Below, one piece after another: positions 29,559 through 39,290 of a DNA stretch of 64,000 nucleotides. The notes under the pieces are model-generated. The model saw nothing but the letters and a program-made list of their open reading frames with translations, was not told the origin of the DNA and made no database searches. The position numbers and the translations under genes were made by a program. Every line of letters starts with the position of its first letter. Within the stretch, counting starts at the first letter, position 1. Origin of the DNA: Rhodospirillales bacterium. Its GTDB lineage: Bacteria; Pseudomonadota; Alphaproteobacteria; Micavibrionales; UBA1664. The DNA lies in contig CP060260.1 in the NCBI GenBank assembly GCA_023898805.1, positions 1,302,001 through 1,366,000 on the forward strand. The letters run 5' to 3'.

Positions 29559-32429
29559 ATGACCGCCACCTACGACGCCGAATTTTTCAAGACCACCGTT
29601 TTCCTGCCGAAGACGGAATTCCCGATGCGCGGCGACCTGCCGCAGCGCGAGCCGGAAGCGCTGGAACGCTGGCGGACGATGGACCTGTATGCGCGCCTGC
29701 GTGAAAAAACGGGGCGCAGACAATGGACGCTGCATGACGGCCCGCCCTATGCCAACGGCAACATCCATATCGGCCACGCGGTCAACAAGATCCTCAAGGA
29801 TGTGATCAACCGCACGATGCAGATGACGGGTCGCGACGCTGATTACGTGCCGGGTTGGGATTGCCACGGCTTGCCCATCGAATGGAAGATCGAGGAAAAA
29901 TATCGCGCCGAAGGCCGCGACAAGGATTCGGTGCCCATTCTGGAATTCCGCCGCGAATGCCGCGAATTCGCACAGCACTGGGTCGACGTGCAGGCGGTTG
30001 AATTCCAGCGTCTGGGCGTGGTCGGGAACTGGAAAGATCCGTATCTGACCATGACCAAACCCGCCGAGGCGCAGATCGCGCGCGAGATTCACAAATTCCT
30101 GATGAATGGCGGCCTGTACAAGGGTGTCAAACCCGTCCTGTGGTCGACGGTCGAAAAAACCGCGCTGGCCGAGGCCGAGGTTGAATACCACGAACACAAA
30201 TCCATCACCATCTGGGTGAAATTTCCGGTGGTGAAGGCGGCGGCCCCCGAAATCGACGGCGCGTCGGTTGTCATCTGGACGACCACGCCATGGACCATGC
30301 CATCGAACCGCGCGATCGCTGCGGGCGCTGACATGGATTACGCGGTTTATACCGTGGACGCGGTGGCCGATGGCGCACGCGTCAAACAGGGCGAAAAGCT
30401 GGTGCTGAACCAGAAACTGGCCGAGGACGTGCGCGAAAAATCCGGCATTGCAGCATGGACCAAGGGCGCGGAATTCAAGGGCGCGGCGCTGGCCGGGACG
30501 GTCTGCGCCCACCCGCTGCGCGGCAAGGGGTACGAATTCGACGTGCCGGTGCTGATGGGCGATTTCGTCACCGACGATGCCGGGACCGGCTTTGTCCATA
30601 TCGCGCCCGGCCACGGCGCCGACGACTTTGAGCTCGGCCGCGCCAACGGCATCGAAATTCCCGACAATGTCGACGATGACGGGCGCTTCCGCGCTTCTGT
30701 GCCATTGTTCGGCGGTCTGGCGATTTTCAATGCCAAGGGTGAATTCGATCAGGGCAATTTCGCGCCGCTCAAGGCGATCGACGAGGTTGGGAACCTTCTC
30801 GCCAAGGGCTCGCTGCGCCACGATTACCCGCATAGCTGGCGGTCAAAGGCGCCGCTGATCTTCCGCACCACGCCGCAATGGTTCATTTCGATGGAAACCA
30901 ACGACCTGCGCGCAAAGGCGTTGAAGGCGATCGGCGAAACGAAATGGTATCCGCCGCAGGGTGAAAACCGTATCCGCGCGATGGTCGAATCGCGCCCCGA
31001 CTGGTGCATCAGCCGCCAGCGCGCATGGGGCGTGCCGATCGCGATTTTCGTCGATCGTGCGACCGGAAACGTGCTGCGTGACGCCGACGTTTGCAAACGC
31101 ATCGCGGATATTTTTGAATCCGAAGGGTCCGACGCGTGGTTCGCGCGCGACCCGCAGGATTTTCTGGGTGAAAAATACAACGCTGCCGATTACCAGCAGG
31201 TGCGCGACATCGTCGATGTCTGGTTTGAATCCGGTTCGACACACCAGTTCGTGCTGGCGCCGCGCGGCCTGCCATGGCCCGCCGATCTGTACCTCGAAGG
31301 TTCGGACCAGCATCGCGGCTGGTTTCATTCCTCCTTGCTTGAATCCTGCGGCACCGTGGGCCGCGCGCCCTATAACGCGGTGCTGACCCATGGTTTCGTG
31401 CTCGACGAAAAGGGCATGAAAATGTCCAAATCGACAGGCAACGTCGTCGCGCCGCAAAGCGTGATGGAAAAATATGGCGCCGACATCCTGCGTCTGTGGA
31501 CCATCACCACTGATTACAGCGAAGACGTGCGCATCGGCGACACCGTCCTCAAGACCACCGCCGACATGTACCGTCGCATCCGCAATACCTATAAATACCT
31601 GCTCGGCGCGCTTGACGGTTTCACGCCGGACGAGGCGGTGGATCTGAACGATCTTGAAAAACTGCCTGCGCTCGAACGCTATATGCTGCACCTGCTCTCC
31701 ACGCTCGACGGCGATGTGCGCAAGGCGATCGCGGATTTCGATTTCGGACGCATGGCGCATCTGGTCTATGGCTTCTGCAACGGGCCGCTCTCCGCCTTTT
31801 ATTTCGATATCCGCAAGGACCGCCTGTATTGCGACCGTCCGGACATGTTTGAACGTCGCGCGACCCGCAGCGTGATGGCGGCGATGCTGGAATCCCTGTG
31901 CGGCTGGCTGGCCCCGGTCCTCAGCTTCACCGCGGACGAGGCCTGGCAGTATCGCCCGCGCGGTATCTTCAAAAACGATGCGGACTCGGTGCATCTGACC
32001 GATTTCGTAACCCTGCCTGAAAGCTGGCGCGACCCGGCGCTGGCCGAAAAATGGGACCGCGTTCTGGCCGTGCGCGACGTCGTGCTGGGCGCGATGGAAA
32101 TCGCGCGCAAGGACAAGATGATTGGTTCCGCGCTTGAGGCGCACCCGCATATCTACATAAATGCAGACTCACCGGATGATATCGACTGGGCGGAAATCGT
32201 GATCACCTCGCAGACGACGCTGATCCGTGGTGCCGCGCCCGAAGGCGCCTTTACTCTGCCCGGCGTACCGGGCGTGGGCGTGGTCGTCGGGCGGGCCGAA
32301 GGAAAAAAATGTGAACGCAGCTGGAAAATCCTGCCCGATGTTGGCATGGACGTAGAATTTCCGACTCTGACCCCGCGCGATGCCGATGCGGTACGCGCGT
32401 TCCTAAAAAAAAACCGGAAGGCGGCCTGA
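29559..32429 (+). CDS. ileS: Isoleucyl-tRNA synthetase, 956 aa
   Basis: Class I synthetase: GNIHIGHAVNKILKD (HIGH), the CP1 editing domain with TTTPWTMPSNRAI, DVWFESGSTHQFVLA, GMKMSKSTGN (KMSKS) and a C-terminal anticodon domain. It charges tRNA-Ile and edits valine. The C-terminal zinc motif of bacterial-type IleS (CxxC...CxxC) is degenerate here: KCERSW keeps one cysteine and the second pair is absent. A run of nine A residues (32405-32413) lies five codons before the stop. It is followed by lspA after 3 bases. Confidence 0.97.
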   Translation: MTATYDAEFFKTTVFLPKTEFPMRGDLPQREPEALERWRTMDLYARLREKTGRRQWTLHDGPPYANGNIHIGHAVNKILKDVINRTMQMTGRDADYVPGWDCHGLPIEWKIEEKYRAEGRDKDSVPILEFRRECREFAQHWVDVQAVEFQRLGVVGNWKDPYLTMTKPAEAQIAREIHKFLMNGGLYKGVKPVLWSTVEKTALAEAEVEYHEHKSITIWVKFPVVKAAAPEIDGASVVIWTTTPWTMPSNRAIAAGADMDYAVYTVDAVADGARVKQGEKLVLNQKLAEDVREKSGIAAWTKGAEFKGAALAGTVCAHPLRGKGYEFDVPVLMGDFVTDDAGTGFVHIAPGHGADDFELGRANGIEIPDNVDDDGRFRASVPLFGGLAIFNAKGEFDQGNFAPLKAIDEVGNLLAKGSLRHDYPHSWRSKAPLIFRTTPQWFISMETNDLRAKALKAIGETKWYPPQGENRIRAMVESRPDWCISRQRAWGVPIAIFVDRATGNVLRDADVCKRIADIFESEGSDAWFARDPQDFLGEKYNAADYQQVRDIVDVWFESGSTHQFVLAPRGLPWPADLYLEGSDQHRGWFHSSLLESCGTVGRAPYNAVLTHGFVLDEKGMKMSKSTGNVVAPQSVMEKYGADILRLWTITTDYSEDVRIGDTVLKTTADMYRRIRNTYKYLLGALDGFTPDEAVDLNDLEKLPALERYMLHLLSTLDGDVRKAIADFDFGRMAHLVYGFCNGPLSAFYFDIRKDRLYCDRPDMFERRATRSVMAAMLESLCGWLAPVLSFTADEAWQYRPRGIFKNDADSVHLTDFVTLPESWRDPALAEKWDRVLAVRDVVLGAMEIARKDKMIGSALEAHPHIYINADSPDDIDWAEIVITSQTTLIRGAAPEGAFTLPGVPGVGVVVGRAEGKKCERSWKILPDVGMDVEFPTLTPRDADAVRAFLKKNRKAA

Positions 32430-32432
32430 CCC

Positions 32433-32975
32433 ATGGCGCGACTGTTCGGCCCCCTGCTTGCCATCGGCATCCTGCTCCTTGACCAGATCACCAAATATCT
32501 GGTGACCGAAATCCTGTTTCGCTCCGCCCTGAACGTAGGCGCGACCGAGTCCTTTGTGGGCTGGATTCTCAATCCGCCCGAACGTCTGGGTCCTGTGACG
32601 CTGGTCCTTTCGCCCTTTCTCAACCTGACCATGGTCTGGAATTCGGGCATCAGCTTCGGCGCGCTGGGCGGCGGGATGTTGGGCGATTACTCGAATTTGA
32701 TCCTGATCGTGGGGACTCTGGTCATCGCGGCGGGGTTTGCGCTTTGGATGATGCGTTCGATACGGGTGGTGGAAATCATCGCGCTGGCGATGATCGTGGG
32801 CGGGGCGCTGGGCAATTTGACCGACCGCGTCCGTTTCGGGGCAGTGATCGACTTTCTTGATTTTTACTGGGAAAACGCCCATTTCCCGGCTTTTAACGTG
32901 GCCGACGCCTCAATTTCCATAGGGGTTGCGCTGTTGCTCATTCACGGCCTATTTTTTGCCAAAGACACAGGCTAG
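32433..32975 (+). CDS. lspA: Lipoprotein signal peptidase LspA, 180 aa
   Basis: Four membrane helices. The catalytic Asp residues are in GGALGNLTDRVRFGAVIDFLDFYW, and VWNSGISFG is the family's second motif. It removes the signal peptide of prolipoproteins. It lies 3 bases after ileS and 9 bases before the BamF lipoprotein gene, whose product is its own likely substrate. Confidence 0.95.
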   Translation: MARLFGPLLAIGILLLDQITKYLVTEILFRSALNVGATESFVGWILNPPERLGPVTLVLSPFLNLTMVWNSGISFGALGGGMLGDYSNLILIVGTLVIAAGFALWMMRSIRVVEIIALAMIVGGALGNLTDRVRFGAVIDFLDFYWENAHFPAFNVADASISIGVALLLIHGLFFAKDTG

Positions 32976-32984
32976 ACTACCCGT

Positions 32985-33530
32985 ATGATGATCAAGAACC
33001 CGATTTCCCTGATGCTGCTGGCCGCGACGATGACACTTGCGGCTTGCGGCGGCGATGCCAATGTGAAACAGGAACTGGGCCTTCAGGCCGCACCGCCCGA
33101 TGAATTTTCGGTGGTGACCCGCGCGCCGCTTTCGGTGCCGCCCGATTACACCCTGCGCCCGCCCCGCCCGGGCGAGGATCGGCCGATGGAAATTTCGGTC
33201 CGTGAACAGACCAAACAGACGGTCTTCGGCGTCAGTGACACCAAAGCAGCCGCGACGCAGAATTCGGGCACGAACGGCGCGTTTCTCTCGAAACTCGGTG
33301 TTGGGCAGGCCGACCCCAATATCCGGTCCTCGGTGAATACCGAAGTCAAGGAAATGGATAAAAAGGACCAGCCCGTCGTCGAACGCCTGCTGTTCTGGAA
33401 GGAAAAGACGCCGCCCGGAAAAACCATCGATCCGGTGGAGGAGCAAAAACGCCTTCAGGCCGAGGGCGCGACCGATAACGGCACGACCACGATTGAAAAG
33501 CGTAACGAAGACATACTTCAGACGCCCTGA
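32985..33530 (+). CDS. BamF-like lipoprotein (DUF3035), 181 aa
   Basis: The lipobox LAAC after a hydrophobic signal (LMLLAATMTLAACGG) is followed by the DUF3035 core: APPDEFSVVTRAPLSVPPDYTLRPPRPGEDRP. In Caulobacter this family is BamF, a component of the outer-membrane beta-barrel assembly machine. Place and order (lspA-bamF-M16) match other alphaproteobacteria. The rest is disordered and polar. Confidence 0.88.
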   Translation: MMIKNPISLMLLAATMTLAACGGDANVKQELGLQAAPPDEFSVVTRAPLSVPPDYTLRPPRPGEDRPMEISVREQTKQTVFGVSDTKAAATQNSGTNGAFLSKLGVGQADPNIRSSVNTEVKEMDKKDQPVVERLLFWKEKTPPGKTIDPVEEQKRLQAEGATDNGTTTIEKRNEDILQTP

Positions 33531-33560
33531 CACTTTTTTAATTTTAAGGGAGCGTCCATC

Positions 33561-34925
33561 GTGACCCTTCGTCCTGCCGCCACCCGGCTTTTCCTGTTTT
33601 CGGCCTTTTTCGTGCTGGCCATGGCTGCGTGCGCGCCCGCATCCGCACTGGCCGGTGTTTACAACGCCCAGACCGCGACCCTGAAAAACGGAATGCAGGT
33701 CGTGGTCATCCCCAATCACCGCACGCCGGCGCTTACCCACATGATCTGGTACAAATCGGGCGCGGGGGACGAACCGATCGGCGTATCCGGCACCGCGCAT
33801 TTCATGGAACACCTGATGTTCAAGGGGACGCCCACGCTCGGCCCCGGAAAATTCTCCGAAACGGTTCAACGCATGGGCGGCGAGGATAACGCGTTTACCT
33901 CGTGGGACTACACCGCCTATCACGAAACCGTGCCCAAGGACCGCTTGGGCGACGTCATGCGGATGGAGGCGGACCGCATGAAAAATCTGACGCCGACTTT
34001 GCCCGACATCCTGCACGAAAAACAGGTGGTGATGGAGGAGCGCCGCCAGAACGTCGAAAGCGACCCCGGCGTGCTGTTGCGCGAACGCATGAACAACGTG
34101 CTGTTCCCCAATCATCCCTATGGCCGCCCGGTCATCGGTTGGATGCCGGAAATGCAGGGCCTGCGCTGGGTCGATGCGCTGACCTTCTATAAAAAATGGT
34201 ACGCGCCCGACAATGCCATACTGGTGGTTTCCGGCGACACCACGCTCGATCAGGTCCTGCCGCTGGCCGAGGCGACCTACGGCAAGATTCCGGCCCAAAC
34301 ACTTCCGCACAAAGGGCGCCCCGTTTCTCCGGTTCTGGAAGGCGAAATCGCGGTCATCGTCCAGCGCGAGGATATTCGCCAACCCTCATGGCAACGCGAA
34401 CTGCGCGTGCCCTCTGCCCCGGAAAACCCGGACGCGGCCCTGCGTCTCGAACTGCTTGAGGATTTGTTCGGCGGTGATACCGGCCGCCTGTACCGGGAAC
34501 TGGTGGTCAAACAGAAAATCGCGACCGATGTCGATGTGTCATACAACCCCTATGCCCGCGACGATGGTACATGGCTTGTCTATGCGACGCCCGCGCCCGG
34601 CGTCGACATGCAGAAACTGGCGGGCGCGGTAAATGCCGTGTTTGAAAACGCCAGTGTCAACGGCTTCACGCCGCAAGAGGTGCGCGCCGCCATCACCCGC
34701 ATGCAGGACGACGCCGTCTATGCCCGCGACTCGCTGGCTGGTCCAGCGATGCGGGTAGGCGAGGCGCTGGCCGTGGGTGTGAAACTGGACGATATTGAAT
34801 CCTGGCCGGACCGCCTTGAAAAACTCACCCCCATCGACGCGCAGGCAGCGTTGAACACGTATATCGCGGGCAAGCTGGGTGTCAGCGGGTTCATGATCCC
34901 CTTGAAGGTGGAAGGCTTGATGTAA
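33561..34925 (+). CDS. M16 family zinc peptidase, catalytic subunit, 454 aa
   Basis: Signal peptide (FFVLAMAACAPASALA) and the zinc motif HFMEHLMFKGT (HxxEH) with a distal Glu in MRMEADRMKNL. This is the catalytic half of a pitrilysin-like pair that degrades peptides in the periplasm or processes envelope proteins. It overlaps the next gene by one base (TAATG), so subunits are coupled. The two-gene layout is typical of alphaproteobacteria. Confidence 0.94.
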   Translation: MTLRPAATRLFLFSAFFVLAMAACAPASALAGVYNAQTATLKNGMQVVVIPNHRTPALTHMIWYKSGAGDEPIGVSGTAHFMEHLMFKGTPTLGPGKFSETVQRMGGEDNAFTSWDYTAYHETVPKDRLGDVMRMEADRMKNLTPTLPDILHEKQVVMEERRQNVESDPGVLLRERMNNVLFPNHPYGRPVIGWMPEMQGLRWVDALTFYKKWYAPDNAILVVSGDTTLDQVLPLAEATYGKIPAQTLPHKGRPVSPVLEGEIAVIVQREDIRQPSWQRELRVPSAPENPDAALRLELLEDLFGGDTGRLYRELVVKQKIATDVDVSYNPYARDDGTWLVYATPAPGVDMQKLAGAVNAVFENASVNGFTPQEVRAAITRMQDDAVYARDSLAGPAMRVGEALAVGVKLDDIESWPDRLEKLTPIDAQAALNTYIAGKLGVSGFMIPLKVEGLM

Positions 34926-36304
34926 TGATGCCCCGTTTCCTGCTTGCCGTTTTTTTGTATTTGGCGCTGGCGCTGCCCGCCTTGGCCTCGACGGCTGTTC
35001 CCGGGCGCGTGCTGGATATCCAATCCTTCAAGACGCCCAACGGCATAACCGTCTGGCTGGTCGAGGATCACAGCCTGCCCGTGATCGCGCTTTCCTTTGC
35101 TATCAAGGGCGGCGCATCGCTGGATCCTGCGGGGCGGCAGGGCGTTTCGCAGCTTTTGTCGAACACGCTTGACGAAGGCGCGGGTGAAATCAAATCGCCG
35201 GAATTTCAGGGCGCGCTGCGCGATAATGCGATCGACTTGCGCTTTGCTTCCGACCGTGATGATTTTTCCGGCAGCCTGCGCACTTTGACCCGGCATCAGG
35301 ACAAGGCGTTCGACCTTCTCCATCTGGCGTTGCGCGCGCCGCGCTTCGACCCCGACGCGGTCGAACGCATGAAGCAGGCGAATTTGACGCGCATCCGTTC
35401 CGCCATGACCGATGCCGACTGGATCGGCGCGCGCCTGTCCAACGATCTGTCTTTCAAGGGCCATCCTTATGCCCGTAATATCGGCGGCACGCTGGCCGGC
35501 ATGAACGCGCTTACTCCGGCCGATCTGCACGACGCATGGCTGCGCGACGTTGCGCGCGATCGCCTGTTCGTGGGCGTCAGTGGCGACATGACGAAAGATC
35601 AGGCGGCCTCGGCTGTCGATCGTATCTTCGGCGATCTGCCTGTGGGCGCAAAACAAGCCGCCCTGCCGGAAAGCCCGATGCCTGCGCCCGAAAAGCCGGT
35701 TTTTTATGCAACGCCGCAGCCCCAGACCAATATGACGCTGATCTGGCCGGGCATCGGCCTGCACGATCCCGATCACTATGCCGCGGTGGTGATGGATTAT
35801 ATATACGGCGGCGGTGGGTTTTCCTCGCTGCTGATGGATGAGGTGCGCGAAAAACGCGGCCTGACCTACGGGATTTATTCGGGCATGACCAATCTCGATC
35901 ATGCCGATCGCTATACGGTCATGGCCTCGATGCAGCCGCAAAACGTTGCGTCCAGCGTTGAAACAGTCGAAGCGATCGCGGATCGGATGAAAAATCAGGA
36001 CGTATCGGCGGACCGTCTTGCCGCGGCGAAGGAATACCTGATCGGTTCCCTGCCGTTGAGCTTTTCCTCCACCCGCGCGATCGCGGGCGCCTTGACCGCG
36101 CTGCAGGTCAATGGCCGCCCGGTAAGCGCCTATGACGATTACCGCGAAAAAATCGCAAAGGTGACGCCCGCCGATATTCGCCGCGCGGCCGCCCGAATCT
36201 TCAACCAGAAACCGCAGATCATTCTGGTGGGCGCGAAACCGCAGGGCCTGGATGTGAACACGATCACGGTCCTGCCGGATGTCGAGGGGAGCGTCACGAA
36301 ATGA
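34925..36304 (+). CDS. M16 family partner subunit lacking the zinc motif, 459 aa
   Basis: Signal peptide (FLLAVFLYLALALPALA) and the M16 fold, but the HxxEH motif is replaced (GVSQLLSNTLDEGAG), while the glycine-rich partner motif and the RxxxY-like C-terminal (GGGGFSSLLMDEVREKRGLTYGIYSG) are kept. It forms a heterodimer with the catalytic subunit and supplies substrate binding. It overlaps pgi by 4 bases. Confidence 0.93.
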   Translation: MMPRFLLAVFLYLALALPALASTAVPGRVLDIQSFKTPNGITVWLVEDHSLPVIALSFAIKGGASLDPAGRQGVSQLLSNTLDEGAGEIKSPEFQGALRDNAIDLRFASDRDDFSGSLRTLTRHQDKAFDLLHLALRAPRFDPDAVERMKQANLTRIRSAMTDADWIGARLSNDLSFKGHPYARNIGGTLAGMNALTPADLHDAWLRDVARDRLFVGVSGDMTKDQAASAVDRIFGDLPVGAKQAALPESPMPAPEKPVFYATPQPQTNMTLIWPGIGLHDPDHYAAVVMDYIYGGGGFSSLLMDEVREKRGLTYGIYSGMTNLDHADRYTVMASMQPQNVASSVETVEAIADRMKNQDVSADRLAAAKEYLIGSLPLSFSSTRAIAGALTALQVNGRPVSAYDDYREKIAKVTPADIRRAAARIFNQKPQIILVGAKPQGLDVNTITVLPDVEGSVTK

Positions 36305-37725
36305 CGATCCCGCCCCCGGACAAGACACCAGACAAGACAGTGGAATGGGCGGCGCTGGCCGCGCATGCGCGCGAGGCGGCGCTGGATATTCCCGCGCTGC
36401 TGAAAGATTCGGATCGTACCGGACGCATGGTTTTGACCGGCGCCGACTTCACGGTGTTCGACTTCACCCATCATCGCGCGTCGCATGAAACCATGCGGCT
36501 TTTGCACGATTTCGCCCGTGCCCGCGACGTGGCGGGCGCATGCACCGCGATGATGGCGGGCAGGGTGGTCAACCCGACCGAAAACCGCCCGGCATGGCAT
36601 ACCGCTCTGCGCGATCCAGCGCCGCCCGCGCCGGTGCGCGGGATGCTGGATGGGATGCGCGCCTTCGTAAACCGTATCCGCGCCGATAAATCCGTCACGG
36701 ACGTCATTCATGTCGGCATCGGTGGCTCGATTCTGGGCACCCAGCTGGTCTGCGACGCGCTGCGCGCTGAAGCCGACGGCCCGCGCATCCACTTCATCGC
36801 GGGTTACGATGCCACCGAGCGTCACCCGCTGCTGGAAAGGCTGGACCCGGCGGCGACATTGGTCGTCGCGGCGTCCAAGACCTTCACCACGCTTGAAACG
36901 CGCTTCAACCTCGATTGCCTTAAAAACTGGCTGGGCCCGGCCCGCGCGGGGCGCATTGCGGCGGCGACCGCCAATCCACAAGCCGCGCGCGAGGCGGGGG
37001 TGGATGACGCCAATATTCTGGCCTTTCCCGATTGGGTCGGCGGCCGGTTTTCGGTCTGGTCTTCGGTGGGGGTAACGATCGCGCTGGCCCATGGATTCAC
37101 GGTGTTCGAGCGTTTTCTGGCGGGCGCCCATGCTGCCGACCGCCATCTGGCCGAAGCGGTGCCCGAACGGAACATCCCGCTGACCATGGCCCTTTTGCAA
37201 TTATGGTATCGCAATTTTCTGGGCTGTTCGGCGTATGCGGTTTTACCGTATGTGCAGCGTCTGGCCCTGCTGCCCGCCTATCTGCAACAATTGGAGATGG
37301 AATCAAACGGCAAGCGCGTCGATTGCGCGGGCCGGGAAACCGCCTATGCCACCGCGCCGGTGGTTTTTGGCGCGACCGGCACCGCCGCCCAGCACGCCTT
37401 TATGCAGATGGTGCATCAGGGTACAGACGTCGTACCTTGCGATTTCGTGGGCATGGTTGATGACGGCGTGCCGGGTACGGCGGACCTCAACCGGCATATG
37501 CGCGCCCAGATTCGTGCGCTGGCCGAAGGCGGGGGCGACCGGCCCGAAACCGTTACGCCGGGCAACCGCCCGGCCACGGCGATTTTGCTGCCCCGTATCG
37601 ATGCCTTTACCCTTGGGCATTTAATGGCGGTGGAGGAACACAAAACCGCGATTCTTGGGTTTCTATGGAATATCAATCCGTTCGATCAATTCGGCGTCGA
37701 ACTGGGCAAGAAACTGCTTGGATAA
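36301..37725 (+). CDS. pgi: Glucose-6-phosphate isomerase, 474 aa
   Basis: SIS-domain isomerase: VIHVGIGGSILGTQLVCDAL (phosphate binding), AASKTFTTLET, FSVWSSVGVTIALAHGF, the catalytic Glu in YLQQLEMESNGKRVD and a late Lys in the FLWNINPFDQFGVELGK tail. It interconverts glucose-6-P and fructose-6-P. At 474 residues it is shorter than the enterobacterial 549-residue form. It overlaps the M16 partner gene by 4 bases. Confidence 0.95.
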   Translation: MTIPPPDKTPDKTVEWAALAAHAREAALDIPALLKDSDRTGRMVLTGADFTVFDFTHHRASHETMRLLHDFARARDVAGACTAMMAGRVVNPTENRPAWHTALRDPAPPAPVRGMLDGMRAFVNRIRADKSVTDVIHVGIGGSILGTQLVCDALRAEADGPRIHFIAGYDATERHPLLERLDPAATLVVAASKTFTTLETRFNLDCLKNWLGPARAGRIAAATANPQAAREAGVDDANILAFPDWVGGRFSVWSSVGVTIALAHGFTVFERFLAGAHAADRHLAEAVPERNIPLTMALLQLWYRNFLGCSAYAVLPYVQRLALLPAYLQQLEMESNGKRVDCAGRETAYATAPVVFGATGTAAQHAFMQMVHQGTDVVPCDFVGMVDDGVPGTADLNRHMRAQIRALAEGGGDRPETVTPGNRPATAILLPRIDAFTLGHLMAVEEHKTAILGFLWNINPFDQFGVELGKKLLG

Positions 37726-37872
37726 TATCTGACGACACTGTCTAAAGACCATCCTTGCGCGCAAACGGTTTATGACGCAGAATAATTCGCAGATAAATCA
37801 AATAAATAAACTGATTTTTCATACATTTGCCGCAGAGTGGTAATGGGTGGAAATGAATTAAAATTTTAATCA

Positions 37873-39198
37873 ATGACCGGACAAACGAATCCACAGACCG
37901 AAATTCGCATGGCCCACTTGTCGCAAGACGAGCTGGACCACATCATGAAACTGCACTCCATGTATATGAAGGGGCAGCACGGCGGTTCGCGCGCGGTCAT
38001 CAAATTCAAGAATCTTTCCGGACTTTCGATGCGCGGCCACGATATGAGCCATGCCGACTTCACCGGTTCCTGCCTGATCGGCACCGACCTTTCCAGTGGT
38101 AAATTCGCGTCCGCCACGTTCTTTGCCTGCGATCTACGCCGCGCCAACCTTGAAGGCGCGTCCTTCGTGCGCGCCGATTTTCGCGGCGCTTTCGTCGCTG
38201 GCGCGAATTTGACCGGCGCCGACCTCAAATCCGCCGATCTGCGCGAAGGCAAGATCATGGAAAAGGGGCAGGAAGGCTATCTGGCCGACCGCGTCCGCCG
38301 CGACGGCCAAAACGCCCCGGTCGCCCGCACGGTCTTTACCGGCGCGCGCATGATGGAAACCAATCTTTCGGGCGTACGCGCATCGTCGGCCGATTTTTCC
38401 GACGCCGATCTATCCAACGTCCGCATTCAGGGCGCCGATTTCCGCAACGCCAATCTGGAAGGCGCAAACCTGTCGCATTCCGACCTGTCGGGCACCGATT
38501 TGCGTGGCTCCAGTCTTAAAAACGCGATTCTTGAAAAAACCTCGATGGCGATGGTTGAAACCGCCGGGGCCGATTTCTCCAACAGCATCACCGAAAAGCC
38601 GACGGGGGACGAGGTTTCGAACCTCGAACGCCCCTTGGCCGACCTGCTCAAGGAACACGTTTCCTGGGTCAAGACACGCGGCGCGCAGGGCACCCAGCTC
38701 GACCTTTCCGGCTTCGATCTGCGCGAGTTGGAGGATCTGAACAAATATTCGCTCACCGCGATGAAGGCGATTGGGGCCAACTTCGTCAATCAGGACTTCT
38801 CGGGGACCGAGATGCAATCCTCGATCTTCGACGAATCCGACTTCCGCGACTGTTCCTTCGTCAACGCCGACGTGCGCGGCTCCTCGTTCAAGGACGCGCG
38901 CCTTTCGCGCTGCGATTTCACGGGCGCGAATCTGTCCCCGCTGCTTTTCCACGGGCCGGGCGGCGAAATCAAACGCATCCAGCCCGTGAGCATGATGGGC
39001 GCGACCCTGCGCTATTCGATCATGCGCAACGCCAAGATGGCGGGTGTGCGGCTGACCAACGCCGACCTGTGCTATGCCGATTTTTCGGGTGCCGATTTGC
39101 GCAAGGCTGACCTGACCGGCGCCAAGCTCGAAGGTGCCATCTTCGCGGGCGCGGTGCTTGAGGGCGCGATGCTCGATCAGGGTACGGAATTCCTCTGA
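37873..39198 (+). CDS. Pentapeptide-repeat protein, 441 aa
   Basis: Two blocks of A(D/N)LXX repeats: about residues 40-235 (GHDMSHADFTGSCLIGTDLS, GANLTGADLKSADLREG, GADFRNANLEGANLSHSDL) and about 300-440 (SGADLRKADLTGAKLEGAIFAGAVLEGAML). A non-repetitive helical segment (about 236-290) separates them. Such proteins fold as right-handed quadrilateral helices; some mimic DNA and protect gyrase. No signal peptide. It stands alone between pgi and mutL, and the 147-base gap upstream is AT-rich without a clear operator. Function not assignable. Confidence 0.85.
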   Translation: MTGQTNPQTEIRMAHLSQDELDHIMKLHSMYMKGQHGGSRAVIKFKNLSGLSMRGHDMSHADFTGSCLIGTDLSSGKFASATFFACDLRRANLEGASFVRADFRGAFVAGANLTGADLKSADLREGKIMEKGQEGYLADRVRRDGQNAPVARTVFTGARMMETNLSGVRASSADFSDADLSNVRIQGADFRNANLEGANLSHSDLSGTDLRGSSLKNAILEKTSMAMVETAGADFSNSITEKPTGDEVSNLERPLADLLKEHVSWVKTRGAQGTQLDLSGFDLRELEDLNKYSLTAMKAIGANFVNQDFSGTEMQSSIFDESDFRDCSFVNADVRGSSFKDARLSRCDFTGANLSPLLFHGPGGEIKRIQPVSMMGATLRYSIMRNAKMAGVRLTNADLCYADFSGADLRKADLTGAKLEGAIFAGAVLEGAMLDQGTEFL

Positions 39199-39218
39199 TA
39201 ACAGCGGCGTCTAAACGC

Positions 39219-39242
39219 TTTCGTCATCGTATGATGACGAAA
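39219..39242. repeat. Perfect 10-bp stem hairpin between the pentapeptide gene and mutL
   Basis: TTTCGTCATC (39219-39228) and GATGACGAAA (39233-39242) with a GTAT loop, 20 bases after the stop codon. It may end the upstream transcript, but no T-run follows; a regulator site for mutL is the other option. Confidence 0.55.
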
Positions 39243-39290
39243 CGGTATTAAGGATTGCGTCCGCCCCCGCGCGCGTGCTGTTCTTATGCC

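Noticed and set aside
32405..32413. Programmed frameshift at nine A residues near the end of ileS
   Set aside because: The run is five codons from the stop, a shift would only alter the tail, and no downstream frame of interest exists.
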